A DNA stretch of 64,000 nucleotides from assembly GCA_964648215.1 (NCBI GenBank), contig CAZYMF010000002.1, positions 1-64,000 on the forward strand, given 5' to 3'. Below the pieces are notes generated by a model. It was not told where the DNA came from. It saw only the letters and a list, made by a program, of their open reading frames with translations, and made no database searches. Both the position numbers and the translations under genes were made by a program. Of this stretch, positions 36,301 to 44,110 are shown one piece after another (position 1 is the stretch's first letter; every line of letters begins with the position of its first letter). Source of the stretch: CAZYMF01 sp964648215 (lineage in GTDB: Bacteria; Desulfobacterota; Binatia; HRBIN30; JACQVA1).

Positions 36301-39300
36301 ATCGACACCAACGGAAACGGTGTCTACGACGTCGGCGAGCCGTTCACGGACATTCCGGAACCCTTCATCGACTACAACGGTAACGGCAAGTACGATCCGC
36401 CCGAGCCGTTCACCGACACCAACAGCAACGGGCGGTGGGACCAAGGTGAGCCGTACACCGACACCAACGGCAACGACCAGTACGACGACAATCGCTTCGA
36501 GACGTTCATCGACGTCAACGGCAACGGCGTCTGGGACGAGGCCCAAAGCCCGAACCAGTGGCAGAGCGACGCGGTGATCTTTGCGACCCTCGACGTCACG
36601 TTCTCGGCAAATACCCTGGTCTTGCTCGATCCGCAGACGTTCACCATTGCCGACGGCGGCAGCCAGAGCTTCTCGCTGTTCGTCGGTGACGTGAACTCGA
36701 ACCCGCTGGTGGGTGGCTCGACCATCAGCGTCAGCGTGGTTGGTTCGGATGCCCGTCTGGTCGGCATCCCGAGCTCGATCCGCCTCCCCGATTCCGAGTC
36801 CTACAACGCCGTCATTCCGGGGTTGAACCAGTTCGACTTCCAGGTGGTCGACGACAAACCGGGGACGCGCACGACACCGCAGTCGGTGACCGTGAACGTC
36901 AACGTCCAGTCCGACAGCAGCACTTCCGGCGCCGGTGGCAACGGCAGCGTGTTCGCCTCAGCCAACGGTACGCTCGAAGCGGTAGCGACTCCGCTGCCGA
37001 CGGCGACCCCGACGGCGACCCCGACGGCGACCTCGACCGCAACGTGGACCGCAACGCCGACGAATACGCCGACCAATACCGCGACGCCGACGAACACCGC
37101 GACGTCGACGCCGACGGCAACACCGACGAGCACTTTCACCGCGACACCCACCAATACACCGCCGCCGCGTTCGCTCGTGTTCGTCAGCGCGCAGCCGGCG
37201 AGCATCGGCGTGCAGGGCTCGGCACTGCCGCAGCAGGCCACGCTGACCTTCCGGGTCACCGACGCCGTCGCACAGCCGATTCCGGGAGTGCCCGTGCAGT
37301 TCACCCTCACGTCGCTGGGCGGTGAGAGCATCGCTCCGTCTCAAGCGACCTCCGATAGCTCGGGGCTGGTGCAGACGGTTCTTACGAGCGGCAATCGCGC
37401 GACCTCGGTGCGCGTCACCGCAACCGTGGTTGGCAGTCCGTCGGTCACCACCCAATCGACGGCGGTCAGCATCGTCGGCGGCGAGCCGGTGGCGAATCGG
37501 TTCAGCATGGCGCCGCAGTTCGTGAACATCGCCGGACGGGTGAGCTTCGGTCTCCAAGACGTGGTCACGGCTTTCGCCAACGACCGCTTCGGCAACGCCG
37601 TGGCCCCGGGAACGGCGGTGACCTTCCAGAGCGACTTCGCCAGCTTGGTGGACGTGAAGCCCACCGACGCCCAGGGCCGAGCCCAGGCGACCCTGCTGAG
37701 TGAAGGGCAGGTGCCGCCCGACGGGATCGTCACTCTGCTGGCGTACACGCGCGGCGAGAAGGCGTTCACCGACCTCAACGGCAACGGTGTGCCCGATCCG
37801 GGCGAGCCGGTGACTCCTCTGCCCGAGCCCTTCTTCGACAAGAACGGCAACGGCACGTGGGATCCGGGTGAGGAGTTCGTCGACCTGAATGACGACGGCG
37901 TCTGGAACGCCGATCAGGAGCCGGTTGGACAGTTCAGCAATCAGGTGTTGGTCTTCGACACCTTCCGAGTGACCTTCTCGGCGGGTACGATCGCGACCCT
38001 GCAACCGAGCAGCTTCAGCATTCCGGATGGCGGATCGCAGAGCTTCACACTGACGCTCGGCGACGCCGACAACAACCCGCTGGTGGCGGGAACCACCGTG
38101 GCCGTCGCCGTGACGGGCGGCATCACCCTCCAGGGCCCGTCGAGCTTCACGCTCACCGATACACAGAGCTTCGGTCAGATCCTGGACGGCGTGAACCGGT
38201 TCACCTTCGCCGTGGCCGACTCGCAGCCGGGTCAGGGTGATCAGGCGGCACCGGTCTCGGTTACCGTCACCGTGACCTCCCCGTCTGGGGCTGGTGCTCC
38301 GGGTGCCAATGGCAGTACCAGCGTCTCCAGTAACGGCACGTTGCTGCCGGTTCCGGCGACGCCGACGCCGACTGCAACGCCGGCTTCAACGCCGACCGCA
38401 ACGCCGCCGCCTCTGGTGATCGCGCCGACCCAAGCCTTCCTGGCCGCGGGCTCCGGCGCTCCACCGACCGGCTGCAACGGCGCCACTCAGACGTTCGTCG
38501 TGACCGGCGGCACGCCGCCGTACACGGTGTTCGGTGGCGGTGGGTGCGTCAGCACCGCTAGCGTTCCGACCTCGGGCGGATCGTTCATCTTCACCGCCGG
38601 TGACCAACTCGGCAATTTCACGGTGACGGTAACCGACGCGCAGGGGAAGACCGCCTCGGCCGGAGTTTCCGTACTGGGGCCGCCGACACCGACGATCACC
38701 CCGACACCCCTGCCGACGAACACCCCGCTGCCGACGAACACGTTGCCGCCGACCGCGACGGCAACGGTGACGCCGACGACCACGCCGACGGCGGCTCCGG
38801 CCTCGATCCAGTTCATCAGTGCCGCGCCGGCTACCATCGGCGTGCGCCAGTCGGGCCTGGCGGAGCAGTCCCTGCTGACCTTCAAGGTCACCGACGGGCT
38901 CGGAAACCCGGTGGTGGGCTTCCCGGTTCAGTTCGAGCTGACCGGGATCGGGGATGAAACGATCAACCCGCTGGCGGCTATGACGAGCGCCGGCGGATTG
39001 GTGCAGACCACGCTCACCAGCGGCACGCGAGCCACCACGGTGCGCGTGAGCGCCCTGGCCGACAGCGACGGCAACGCCACTCTCGATCTGTCGGCGCAGT
39101 CCACGGCGGTGGCAATCTTCGGTGCCCCGCCGGTACAGAACCGCTTCAGCCTGGCCGCCGATAAACTGAACGTACAGGGGCGCAAGACCTTGGGTATCCA
39201 GGACACAATCACGGCCTTCGTGAACGACCGTTTCGGCAACGCGGTGCCGCCGGGAACGGTGGTGAGCTTCACCAGTAACGGAGCGAGCGTGGTCAGCCCC

Positions 39301-40038
39301 ACGACCACCGACGCCTCTGGAGCCGCTACCGTCAACTTGGTCACGGAGGCCCAGATCCCGCCGAGCGGAATCGTGCAGGTACTTGCGTTCACTCGTGGCG
39401 AGGAGCAATTCCTCGACAACAACGGCAATGGCGTTTTCGATCAAGGGACCGACACGATCGTCGGCGACAACTTGCCCGAGCCGTTCATCGACTTCCGGCC
39501 GTACCCGCCACTCGACGCCGGCTGCCCGGTCTCGGCGCCCAGTGCCAAGTGCAACAACCTGTTCGATCCGAGCACGCTCTTCGAGCTGTTTATCGACAGC
39601 GGCCCGAAGAACGGGATCTGGGATGCCCAGGGTACCTCCGGGGTCTGGGACAACAACATCCTGGTGTTCGGCACCTTCCCGGTGACCTTCTCCGGAGACC
39701 TCCAGACGCCGGTGATGGCCCCGAACACCTTCGCCATCGGTAACGGCGGGTCACAGACGTTCACTCTCGAGGTCCACGACGATCTGCTCAACCCGCTGGT
39801 CGGCGGTTCGACGATCACCATCACGGCGGGCAAGGCCCAAGTGTTGGGCGGATCGATCACGGTGCCGGACGGCGAGTCGTTCAATCAGTTGGTGTCGGGT
39901 TTGACCCAGTTTGCCTTTACGCTGGCGGACGCCAACCCGACCGATACGGATCCGCCGGATGCCGTGAACGTGGTGGTGACCGTCTCCTCGCCGAACGGCA
40001 GCGGTAGCTTCACCATCGGCAGCGGAACCGTGGACTGA
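33313..40038 (+). CDS. Giant Ig-like-repeat surface lipoprotein, 2241 aa
   Basis: Lipobox LFTAC (C21) is followed by a run of Gly. Residues about 40-790 contain at least six Ig-like (invasin/Big_1-type) modules, each with a pattern like VTVRDGNGRPLSGQNVLVTT. Three long related units follow at about 791-1224, 1289-1681 and 1833-2241. Each opens with an FISAQPATIGV-like phrase, contains NDRFGN-x-VPPGT, and carries DxNGNGxxD calcium-type loops (five in unit 1, near 996-1077). Thr-Pro linkers lie at 1226-1286, 1682-1701 and 1791-1829, with a PKD-like domain at about 1702-1789. Likely an extended outer-membrane-anchored adhesin or structural protein; function is inferred. Start chosen at ATG 33313, which gives the signal peptide. 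Confidence 0.85.
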   Translation: MIRRMARTAGLLLLAILFTACGGGGGGGGGSAANPTPPVRNEITDPTGRLTLAIDSLVLSVPDDPSTPVDETKTKFTVTVRDGNGRPLSGQNVLVTTADGGVQVSYGQNPTNSNGQATGTLNATSNVSSGLVRVTASVPEQGLSVFMNVRVILLPPTATPTALPGQATPTLQPGAPTRTPLPASLVRTIVMETSPFTVSSTLGGTLTVTAIAFDENNQPVNNVEILFDFSPKQGLLRPATNVTRTIDGQAGVAQTTITYDPNTATPGKVTVSAVAGSVQGSITFDVVSGNNAKPVATLLLQSSCASIGTDNGGQTTLSAIVFDGDNNPINDVNVLFLTTVGEVIPLTSRSTTAGNQNGVARATLTIPAGTPVLVDSTGKIAPYTISARAGGVTGSVQVYVIPGRNSCSGAGGTTEPGEPASITLGASPTRVRARGSGGRELSNIAATVFDNGGNRLEGVDVTFSVVAPSASGAALVPNNQGALTQTSDAAGNAQLQMRSGTGLGTVTIQAEVVADPSKVPGTEPCQASVNQGSQCIIATRPLVTVTSGNPGRVALTINNVYIDLNDGSLLTTVSAIVTDAQGNIVDDGIPVFFEVVVDPNDPSDPGRRIGVQGFSSTNEAAPCDTTQFSSQTGLPVTPEPGDAITCLKFPPSMAGSNIQLRAQSQDAETTDTLTLPGSVRNLLLSVQPKTAVVTATDSATVLVSVDAFDSLGNPVRNVQMRFLSDTGIFDDGPIGLTDADGHAAVPLTIPAGTSAGTVSVQALGGGTLGLNTTFDVTNQGGGGGPAGTPQAIDFISAQPATIGVKGSGFPQQSVVSFRVTDSLGTPLSGVTVHFSITGIGGETITPSEDATDGNGIAMVSITSGTRSAPVRITASASRDNSGSVDIVTQSDAVSVVGAPPTFNRFSLAAQYLNVAGRVTFGLQDLISAFLNDRFGNPVPPGTAVSFITNGASVTNPLPTDSSGRASGTLLTEGKFVGLPPSGIVTVLATTRGEEPFIDTNGNGVYDVGEPFTDIPEPFIDYNGNGKYDPPEPFTDTNSNGRWDQGEPYTDTNGNDQYDDNRFETFIDVNGNGVWDEAQSPNQWQSDAVIFATLDVTFSANTLVLLDPQTFTIADGGSQSFSLFVGDVNSNPLVGGSTISVSVVGSDARLVGIPSSIRLPDSESYNAVIPGLNQFDFQVVDDKPGTRTTPQSVTVNVNVQSDSSTSGAGGNGSVFASANGTLEAVATPLPTATPTATPTATSTATWTATPTNTPTNTATPTNTATSTPTATPTSTFTATPTNTPPPRSLVFVSAQPASIGVQGSALPQQATLTFRVTDAVAQPIPGVPVQFTLTSLGGESIAPSQATSDSSGLVQTVLTSGNRATSVRVTATVVGSPSVTTQSTAVSIVGGEPVANRFSMAPQFVNIAGRVSFGLQDVVTAFANDRFGNAVAPGTAVTFQSDFASLVDVKPTDAQGRAQATLLSEGQVPPDGIVTLLAYTRGEKAFTDLNGNGVPDPGEPVTPLPEPFFDKNGNGTWDPGEEFVDLNDDGVWNADQEPVGQFSNQVLVFDTFRVTFSAGTIATLQPSSFSIPDGGSQSFTLTLGDADNNPLVAGTTVAVAVTGGITLQGPSSFTLTDTQSFGQILDGVNRFTFAVADSQPGQGDQAAPVSVTVTVTSPSGAGAPGANGSTSVSSNGTLLPVPATPTPTATPASTPTATPPPLVIAPTQAFLAAGSGAPPTGCNGATQTFVVTGGTPPYTVFGGGGCVSTASVPTSGGSFIFTAGDQLGNFTVTVTDAQGKTASAGVSVLGPPTPTITPTPLPTNTPLPTNTLPPTATATVTPTTTPTAAPASIQFISAAPATIGVRQSGLAEQSLLTFKVTDGLGNPVVGFPVQFELTGIGDETINPLAAMTSAGGLVQTTLTSGTRATTVRVSALADSDGNATLDLSAQSTAVAIFGAPPVQNRFSLAADKLNVQGRKTLGIQDTITAFVNDRFGNAVPPGTVVSFTSNGASVVSPTTTDASGAATVNLVTEAQIPPSGIVQVLAFTRGEEQFLDNNGNGVFDQGTDTIVGDNLPEPFIDFRPYPPLDAGCPVSAPSAKCNNLFDPSTLFELFIDSGPKNGIWDAQGTSGVWDNNILVFGTFPVTFSGDLQTPVMAPNTFAIGNGGSQTFTLEVHDDLLNPLVGGSTITITAGKAQVLGGSITVPDGESFNQLVSGLTQFAFTLADANPTDTDPPDAVNVVVTVSSPNGSGSFTIGSGTVD

Positions 40039-40054
40039 GGCATCTCCTCCCGAC

Positions 40055-40094
40055 CGGAGCTACGGCTGGCCTCTTGCGGTCAGCCGTAGCTCCG
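40055..40094 (+). terminator. Hairpin after the giant lipoprotein gene
   Basis: A 14-bp perfect stem (40055-40068 with 40081-40094) surrounds a 12-nt loop, 17 nt after the stop codon. No T tract follows. It probably separates the lipoprotein transcript from aroQ. Confidence 0.65.
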
Positions 40095-40146
40095 CCCCGA
40101 TTCGGTCAGCTGGAATTGCGCCCGCCCCCTCTGCTACACGAGCCGC

Positions 40147-40632
40147 ATGGCGATTCGAACCAAGCGGGCGGTATTACCCCGGCGCGTCCTTGTCCTTCAC
40201 GGCCCCAATCTGAATCTGATTGGTACCCGCGAGCCCGAGGTCTACGGTCGCAACACGTTGGCCGACATCGACGGGCGGCTGAACGAGCTGGCCGACGAGC
40301 TCGGGGTGAACATCGAGAGCTTCCAGTCGAATAGCGAAGGGGCCCTGGTCGACCGCATCCAGGCGGCGCGGAATCAGGTCGCCGGCATCCTGATCAATCC
40401 GGCGGCCTACACGCACACGAGCGTTGCGTTGCGAGACGCGTTGCTGGCCGTGGATGTCCCCGTGGTCGAGGTGCATCTGTCGAACGTGCACCGTCGCGAG
40501 GAGTTCCGCCATCGCTCTTTGATCGCCCCGGTGGCGGTTGGGCAGATCCTCGGCTTCGGTGCCGACAGCTATCTCCTCGGACTGCGGGCGCTGGTGGACC
40601 TGCTGCAGAAGCCGTCTCGGACCCGGCGCTGA
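40147..40632 (+). CDS. aroQ: Type II 3-dehydroquinate dehydratase
   Basis: Dehydrates 3-dehydroquinate to 3-dehydroshikimate, directly after AroB in the pathway. 161 residues; the type II dodecameric family. GPNLNLIGTREPEVYG carries the flexible catalytic loop (Arg, Tyr); NSEGALVD, INPAAYTHTSVALRDAL and EVHLSNVHRREEFRH follow. The first 12 residues before RVLVLHGPN are basic and may be extra. It is cut off from aroK-aroB by 7.4 kb of lipoprotein genes. Its stop directly abuts the ddl stop. Confidence 0.95.
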   Translation: MAIRTKRAVLPRRVLVLHGPNLNLIGTREPEVYGRNTLADIDGRLNELADELGVNIESFQSNSEGALVDRIQAARNQVAGILINPAAYTHTSVALRDALLAVDVPVVEVHLSNVHRREEFRHRSLIAPVAVGQILGFGADSYLLGLRALVDLLQKPSRTRR

Positions 40633-41763
40633 TCAGCTCGACGTCGGTCGCGGAAGGTAGGAGGTCTTCAGCCGTCGCCGGCCCTCGTGCCGCTCGATCG
40701 CCAGCTCCAGCAGGCGTGAAATGAGATCGCGGTAGGGTAGCCCCGAGACCTCCCACAGCTTGGGATAGACGCTGATCGTCGTAAAGCCCGGAATGCTGTT
40801 GAGCTCGTTCACGTACAGCCGTCCGTCGTTGCGGTCGAGAAAGAAGTCGACGCGGGCCATCCCCGAGCATTCGAGTAGCTGAAAGGTCCGCACCGCCAGC
40901 TCGCGCACGGACGCGGTCTGGCTCTCACTCAGGGCGGCAGGGATGACGAACCTCGCTCCCGATTCGTCGATGTACTTGGCCTCGTACGAGTAGAACTCGG
41001 CCTGTGGGCAGATCTCGCCCGGTAGCGAGGCCTCGGCCGCATCGTTCCCCAACACCGAGCATTCGATCTCTCGCGCATCGATCCCCTTCTCGATCAGGAT
41101 CTTCTCGTCGTAACCGAGTGCCTCGGTGACGGCCCGGGCCAGGTCGGCCTCGCTCTTCACCTTGCTGACCCCCACGGAGGATCCCAGATTCGCCGGTTTG
41201 ACGAAGAGCGGATAACCGAGCGCCGCCGCGGCTTGGTGAACACGGTCGGGCGCCCGTTCCCACTGCCGACTCGAAACCGCCTCGAACGGCACGATCGGAA
41301 TTCCGCCGTCGCGCAGCAAGCGCTTCTGCACGTCCTTGTCCATGCCGACCGCCGAACCGAGCACACCGGCGCCGACGTAGGCGATGTCCGCCAGCTCGAG
41401 CAGTCCTTGCACCGTGCCGTCCTCACCGAACGGGCCGTGCAACACGGGGAAGACGACGTCCAGTGGGCCGACGGCCGGGCGAGATCGGCCCGTCCCCGCG
41501 TCCACCAGCGCTCCGGCAGAAGGCACCGGGGCCAGCAGGATCTCCGCGGCGCCTCCGCCGAGCGCGGCCAGTCCACGACTGGTCAACTCGAGGAACGCCG
41601 GCTCGTCGACCACGTGCCAATGTCCGTGGCGATCGATGCCGAGAAGGGTGACGTCGAAGCGGCTCCGGTCGATGGCTTGAACGATCGAACGAGCCGACCG
41701 CAGCGAGATCTCGTGCTCGCTCGATCTGCCGCCGAAGATGATGCCGACCCGCAGCTTCTTCAT
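40633..41763 (-). CDS. ddl: D-alanine--D-alanine ligase
   Basis: ATP-grasp ligase making the D-Ala-D-Ala dipeptide for peptidoglycan. 376 residues, the longer DdlA-type length. GIIFGGRSSEHEISLRS opens the protein; HGPFGEDGTVQGLLEL, VKPANLGSSVGVSKV and the metal/ATP region YVNELNSIPGFT follow. The ATG at 41763 (MKKLRVGIIFGG) is chosen over an in-frame start at 41796. Convergent with aroQ with no intergenic space. Confidence 0.96.
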   Translation of the reverse strand: MKKLRVGIIFGGRSSEHEISLRSARSIVQAIDRSRFDVTLLGIDRHGHWHVVDEPAFLELTSRGLAALGGGAAEILLAPVPSAGALVDAGTGRSRPAVGPLDVVFPVLHGPFGEDGTVQGLLELADIAYVGAGVLGSAVGMDKDVQKRLLRDGGIPIVPFEAVSSRQWERAPDRVHQAAAALGYPLFVKPANLGSSVGVSKVKSEADLARAVTEALGYDEKILIEKGIDAREIECSVLGNDAAEASLPGEICPQAEFYSYEAKYIDESGARFVIPAALSESQTASVRELAVRTFQLLECSGMARVDFFLDRNDGRLYVNELNSIPGFTTISVYPKLWEVSGLPYRDLISRLLELAIERHEGRRRLKTSYLPRPTSS

Positions 41764-42260
41764 GAGCCTCCTGGCGCGAGCCGCGATGTATAGCACAAGC
41801 GGGCGATGAGCTCACTCCGCAAGGGCCCTTCCACGATCGTGAGAACGATCCTCTTGCAACCGGCGTGACCCTGTGGCTTACTATGCCCATCCCGAAAGAG
41901 AACCCAGTGATCTCGATGCGAACTCAAGCCCATCGTAACACCCTGCAGACGCGACGCGACGCGTGTGCGTGCCGTTGGCACGTGGACGCGGTGGTGTCGC
42001 GCTCGGGCATGGCGGCGATGGTAGGCGTGGGTACGCTTTTCACCGCCAAGATTAACCCGAGTGGAACGCCCGGTGGCCATCCCAATGAGGGGGAAGCTTA
42101 GAAGAGAACCAAAACCCTTTGCGGATAAAGAGGCCACCGGGATCAAACCCGGTGGCCTTTTTATTTGCCCTCTGCGCGCCACAGAGGGCACGGACCACGC
42201 GCTCGACCGGCCGGCGAGCGCGATGACCGATACTGGGGCGACCTTAGGAGGAGGAGAGAC
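41764..42260 (+). other. Intergenic region, possible ~270-nt RNA or leader
   Basis: 497 nt without a confident gene. TTGCAA (41854-41859) and TACTAT (41879-41884) form a weak promoter with 19-bp spacing. A plus-strand open frame at 41865-42101 has no recognisable sequence. The strong terminator at 42131-42162 would end a transcript of about 270 nt. Segment 42069-42078 could compete for the terminator's 5' arm. It does not match tmRNA, SRP RNA or RNase P as I know them. Confidence 0.45.
42131..42162 (+). terminator. Rho-independent terminator
   Basis: An 11-bp perfect stem (AGGCCACCGGG 42131-42141, with 42148-42158), a 6-nt loop ATCAAA and a following T run (TTTTTATTT). It is the most canonical terminator in the window and lies about 100 nt upstream of the HTH regulator gene, with no confident gene before it. 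Confidence 0.85.
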
Positions 42261-42536
42261 ATGTCACAGATCGATGCTCAGTTGGTCGCACGGCGGCTGC
42301 GCGAGGTGGTGGCCGATGAGCCGAAGGCATTTGCCTACGACATCGGTGTGAGCCTGTCGGCCCTGTACAACTATCTCAATGGTCGCGTGCCCTCGACCGA
42401 GGTTCTGTACCGCATCGCCCAGTACACGGGCCGGCCGATGGAATGGTTCCTGGCGGGACCGGACGCCGCGGCGATGCAGCTGGCGGGGCAAAACGGAAGC
42501 AATCGGGACGACGTCCGCGCGGCCGTCGGTTACTGA
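42261..42536 (+). CDS. Small HTH (XRE-type) DNA-binding protein, 91 aa
   Basis: A helix-turn-helix covers about 10-62: VARRLREVV, AYDIGVSLSALYNYLNGR (recognition helix region) and STEVLYRIAQYTGRPMEWFLAG. The HTH fills most of the protein, so it is probably a minimal transcription factor. AGGAGGAGGAG upstream supports the ATG. It sits after the terminator/attenuator-like element and before a one-TM peptide gene. Its target is unknown. Confidence 0.8.
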   Translation: MSQIDAQLVARRLREVVADEPKAFAYDIGVSLSALYNYLNGRVPSTEVLYRIAQYTGRPMEWFLAGPDAAAMQLAGQNGSNRDDVRAAVGY

Positions 42537-42554
42537 AAACCAAAGACCTGCAGC

Positions 42555-42580
42555 CTCCCCGCCCGGTCCCGGGCGGGGAG
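42555..42580 (+). terminator. GC-rich hairpin after the HTH gene
   Basis: An 11-bp stem (42555-42565 with 42570-42580) with a 4-nt loop GTCC, 18 nt past the stop codon. No T tract. Confidence 0.6.
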
Positions 42581-42607
42581 CTTCGACTCTGATAGGGGGT
42601 GATCGTC

Positions 42608-42814
42608 ATGTTGTGGTGTCCGACCGTGAATCCAGTCCCCCTCGCCTTCGCGTGGCCGGTGAGCACGCTCGTTCTTCCCGCCCTGGCGGTTGTGGTGGCG
42701 GTGGCGTTGCTCGCTGTCGTCACCTACAAGACCTGGGCGCCGAAGTCGGCGTACCGCCCCGCGCTGCGCGTCGTTGACGGGGGCCAAAGCGACCTCAACC
42801 TCAAGCCGGCCTAG
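42608..42814 (+). CDS. One-TM small membrane protein, 68 aa
   Basis: Unrecognised. A single hydrophobic helix (about 14-39, PVSTLVLPALAVVVAVALLAVV) is followed by a short cytoplasmic-looking tail (TYKTWAPKSAYRP). AGGGGG at 42594-42598 is 9 nt before the ATG; a GTG at 42599 is an alternative. Confidence 0.55.
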   Translation: MLWCPTVNPVPLAFAWPVSTLVLPALAVVVAVALLAVVTYKTWAPKSAYRPALRVVDGGQSDLNLKPA

Positions 42815-43235
42815 GTGTCGTTGCCTGGGGTGCGGCGACTCCGAAGGGAGAGTCGGATCTCCGGCTCTCCCTTCAGGAAGCAAATCACCGCGCATCGCCT
42901 TTGCCATGGTCCGGAGTGCCATTTCGCGCGCCTTGCCAAGGGATTGGCGAGGGATGACGAATTGCGCCCCTCAATTGGACGGGTCCGAACGCCGGCCGCA
43001 GCTGTCCGCTGTACCCATTCGGTTAGTTCTCTGAGGTCATGTGGGTGTCTCCTCGTCCGCCTACCCGTTCGGATCGGGCGGGCGCCTCGCTATCCAAGCA
43101 TCGTCTTTCGTCCATTTTTCAGTTACTTGAGGTGCCTTGTGGTGCACGGGGAGGAATCTTCCCGGTCGTGCGGGCGACTGACGCGTGGTCGCGGTGCTGC
43201 ATCGGCAGGCATAGCCGTCGCTAGATACTCTGGTC
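42815..43235 (+). promoter_or_regulatory. Upstream region of minor-pilin cassette 1
   Basis: 421 nt with no convincing gene. A GG-N10-GC spacing at 43187-43200 (TGG...GCA) is a weak match to sigma54 promoters, and GATACT at 43223-43228 could be a -10, but its -35 partner is poor. The cassette start must be promoted from here. Confidence 0.3.
42843..42874 (+). terminator. Hairpin after the one-TM gene
   Basis: GAAGGGAGAG (42843-42852) pairs perfectly with 42865-42874; the stem continues inward for four pairs (one G-T) to an ATCT tetraloop. No T tract. Placed 28 nt past the stop codon. Confidence 0.6.
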
Positions 43236-43691
43236 ATGCGGCTTCACGGTAGATGGCACGATCTGGGATCGCACGGCTTCTCCCTGCTGGAGATGCTGGC
43301 CGTCTTGGGTTTCGCGGCGGTGATCGGCTTGATCGCCGCGCCACAGTTCGCCGGCCTGGTCGGTGAGTACCGGCTCACGAGTGCAGCCAACCAAGTTGCC
43401 TTCGAGCTGAGCCGCGCCCGGATGCAGGCCATCGGCCAGAACTCCTACGTGCGCCTTCGCTTCCTCGACGGCAACACGTACGTGCGCGAGAGCAGCACGG
43501 ACGGGGTGCACTACACGACCGATGACAGTCCGGTGAACCTCCCCAACGGAGTCAAGGCTCTGAGCGACGGTGGGGTGACGAGCTTCAACAAGTCGGGCAT
43601 GGCCCTCGTGGTGGCCCCGATTCGGCTCAGCGTCGGCCGCGAGTCGAAGACGGTTCGTACCAACTCTCTGGGTCGGGTCACGGTATCATGA
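43236..43691 (+). CDS. Type IV minor pilin, FimT/GspH-like (cassette 1)
   Basis: Minor pilin that helps prime pilus assembly. 151 residues. The class III prepilin signal is cleaved after G14 (GSHG/FSLLEMLAVLGF), with Glu19 at mature position 5. A GspH-type globular domain follows, ending in the typical NSLGRVTVS strand. First of five genes; its stop overlaps the PilV-like start. Paralogue of 46621-47067. Confidence 0.9.
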   Translation: MRLHGRWHDLGSHGFSLLEMLAVLGFAAVIGLIAAPQFAGLVGEYRLTSAANQVAFELSRARMQAIGQNSYVRLRFLDGNTYVRESSTDGVHYTTDDSPVNLPNGVKALSDGGVTSFNKSGMALVVAPIRLSVGRESKTVRTNSLGRVTVS

Positions 43692-44110
43692 GGCGGTCGC
43701 GGGGGGAGCGTGGCTTCAGCCTGCTGGAGGTTCTCGCCAGCATCGCCGTATTTGCGGTCGCTGCCGCCGCTCTGGCCACCGCCACCATTGGAACCCTGAA
43801 AGCAAACACGAGCAGCCGGGACACCTCGGCCGCCGCGGCACTGGCGCAGGACAAGGTCGAGCGGCTGCGAGCCCTCGATCCGGCCGGCAACCCAGCGGAC
43901 CTGCGCGCCGGCACCCACAACGATCCATTGAACCCGATGACGCCTCTCGGCGAGGCGGGCGGACACTTCAACCGCTCGTGGACCATCACCTCCCATAGCC
44001 CGCAGCAGGGTCTGGCCGAGGTCGTCGTCACCGTGACCTGGAGCCGCGCCGGAGTCAGCCGCTCGGTAAGCTCGGTCACCTACGTATGCGAGAGCACCAC
44101 GTGCGCGTGA
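43688..44110 (+). CDS. PilV-like minor pilin (cassette 1)
   Basis: 140 residues. Prepilin site ERG9/FSLLEVLASIAVF with Glu at +5. Contains the PilV-type ALAQDKVERLRALDPAGNPADL block. Ends with a C-x4-C pair (CESTTCA) probably forming a terminal disulfide loop, a feature shared with the cassette 2 copy. ATGA overlap with the FimT-like gene. Confidence 0.9.
   Translation: MRRSRGERGFSLLEVLASIAVFAVAAAALATATIGTLKANTSSRDTSAAAALAQDKVERLRALDPAGNPADLRAGTHNDPLNPMTPLGEAGGHFNRSWTITSHSPQQGLAEVVVTVTWSRAGVSRSVSSVTYVCESTTCA

Noticed and set aside
41865..42101. 78-codon plus-strand frame before the terminator
   Set aside because: No Shine-Dalgarno and no protein-like pattern; kept only as part of the possible RNA region.
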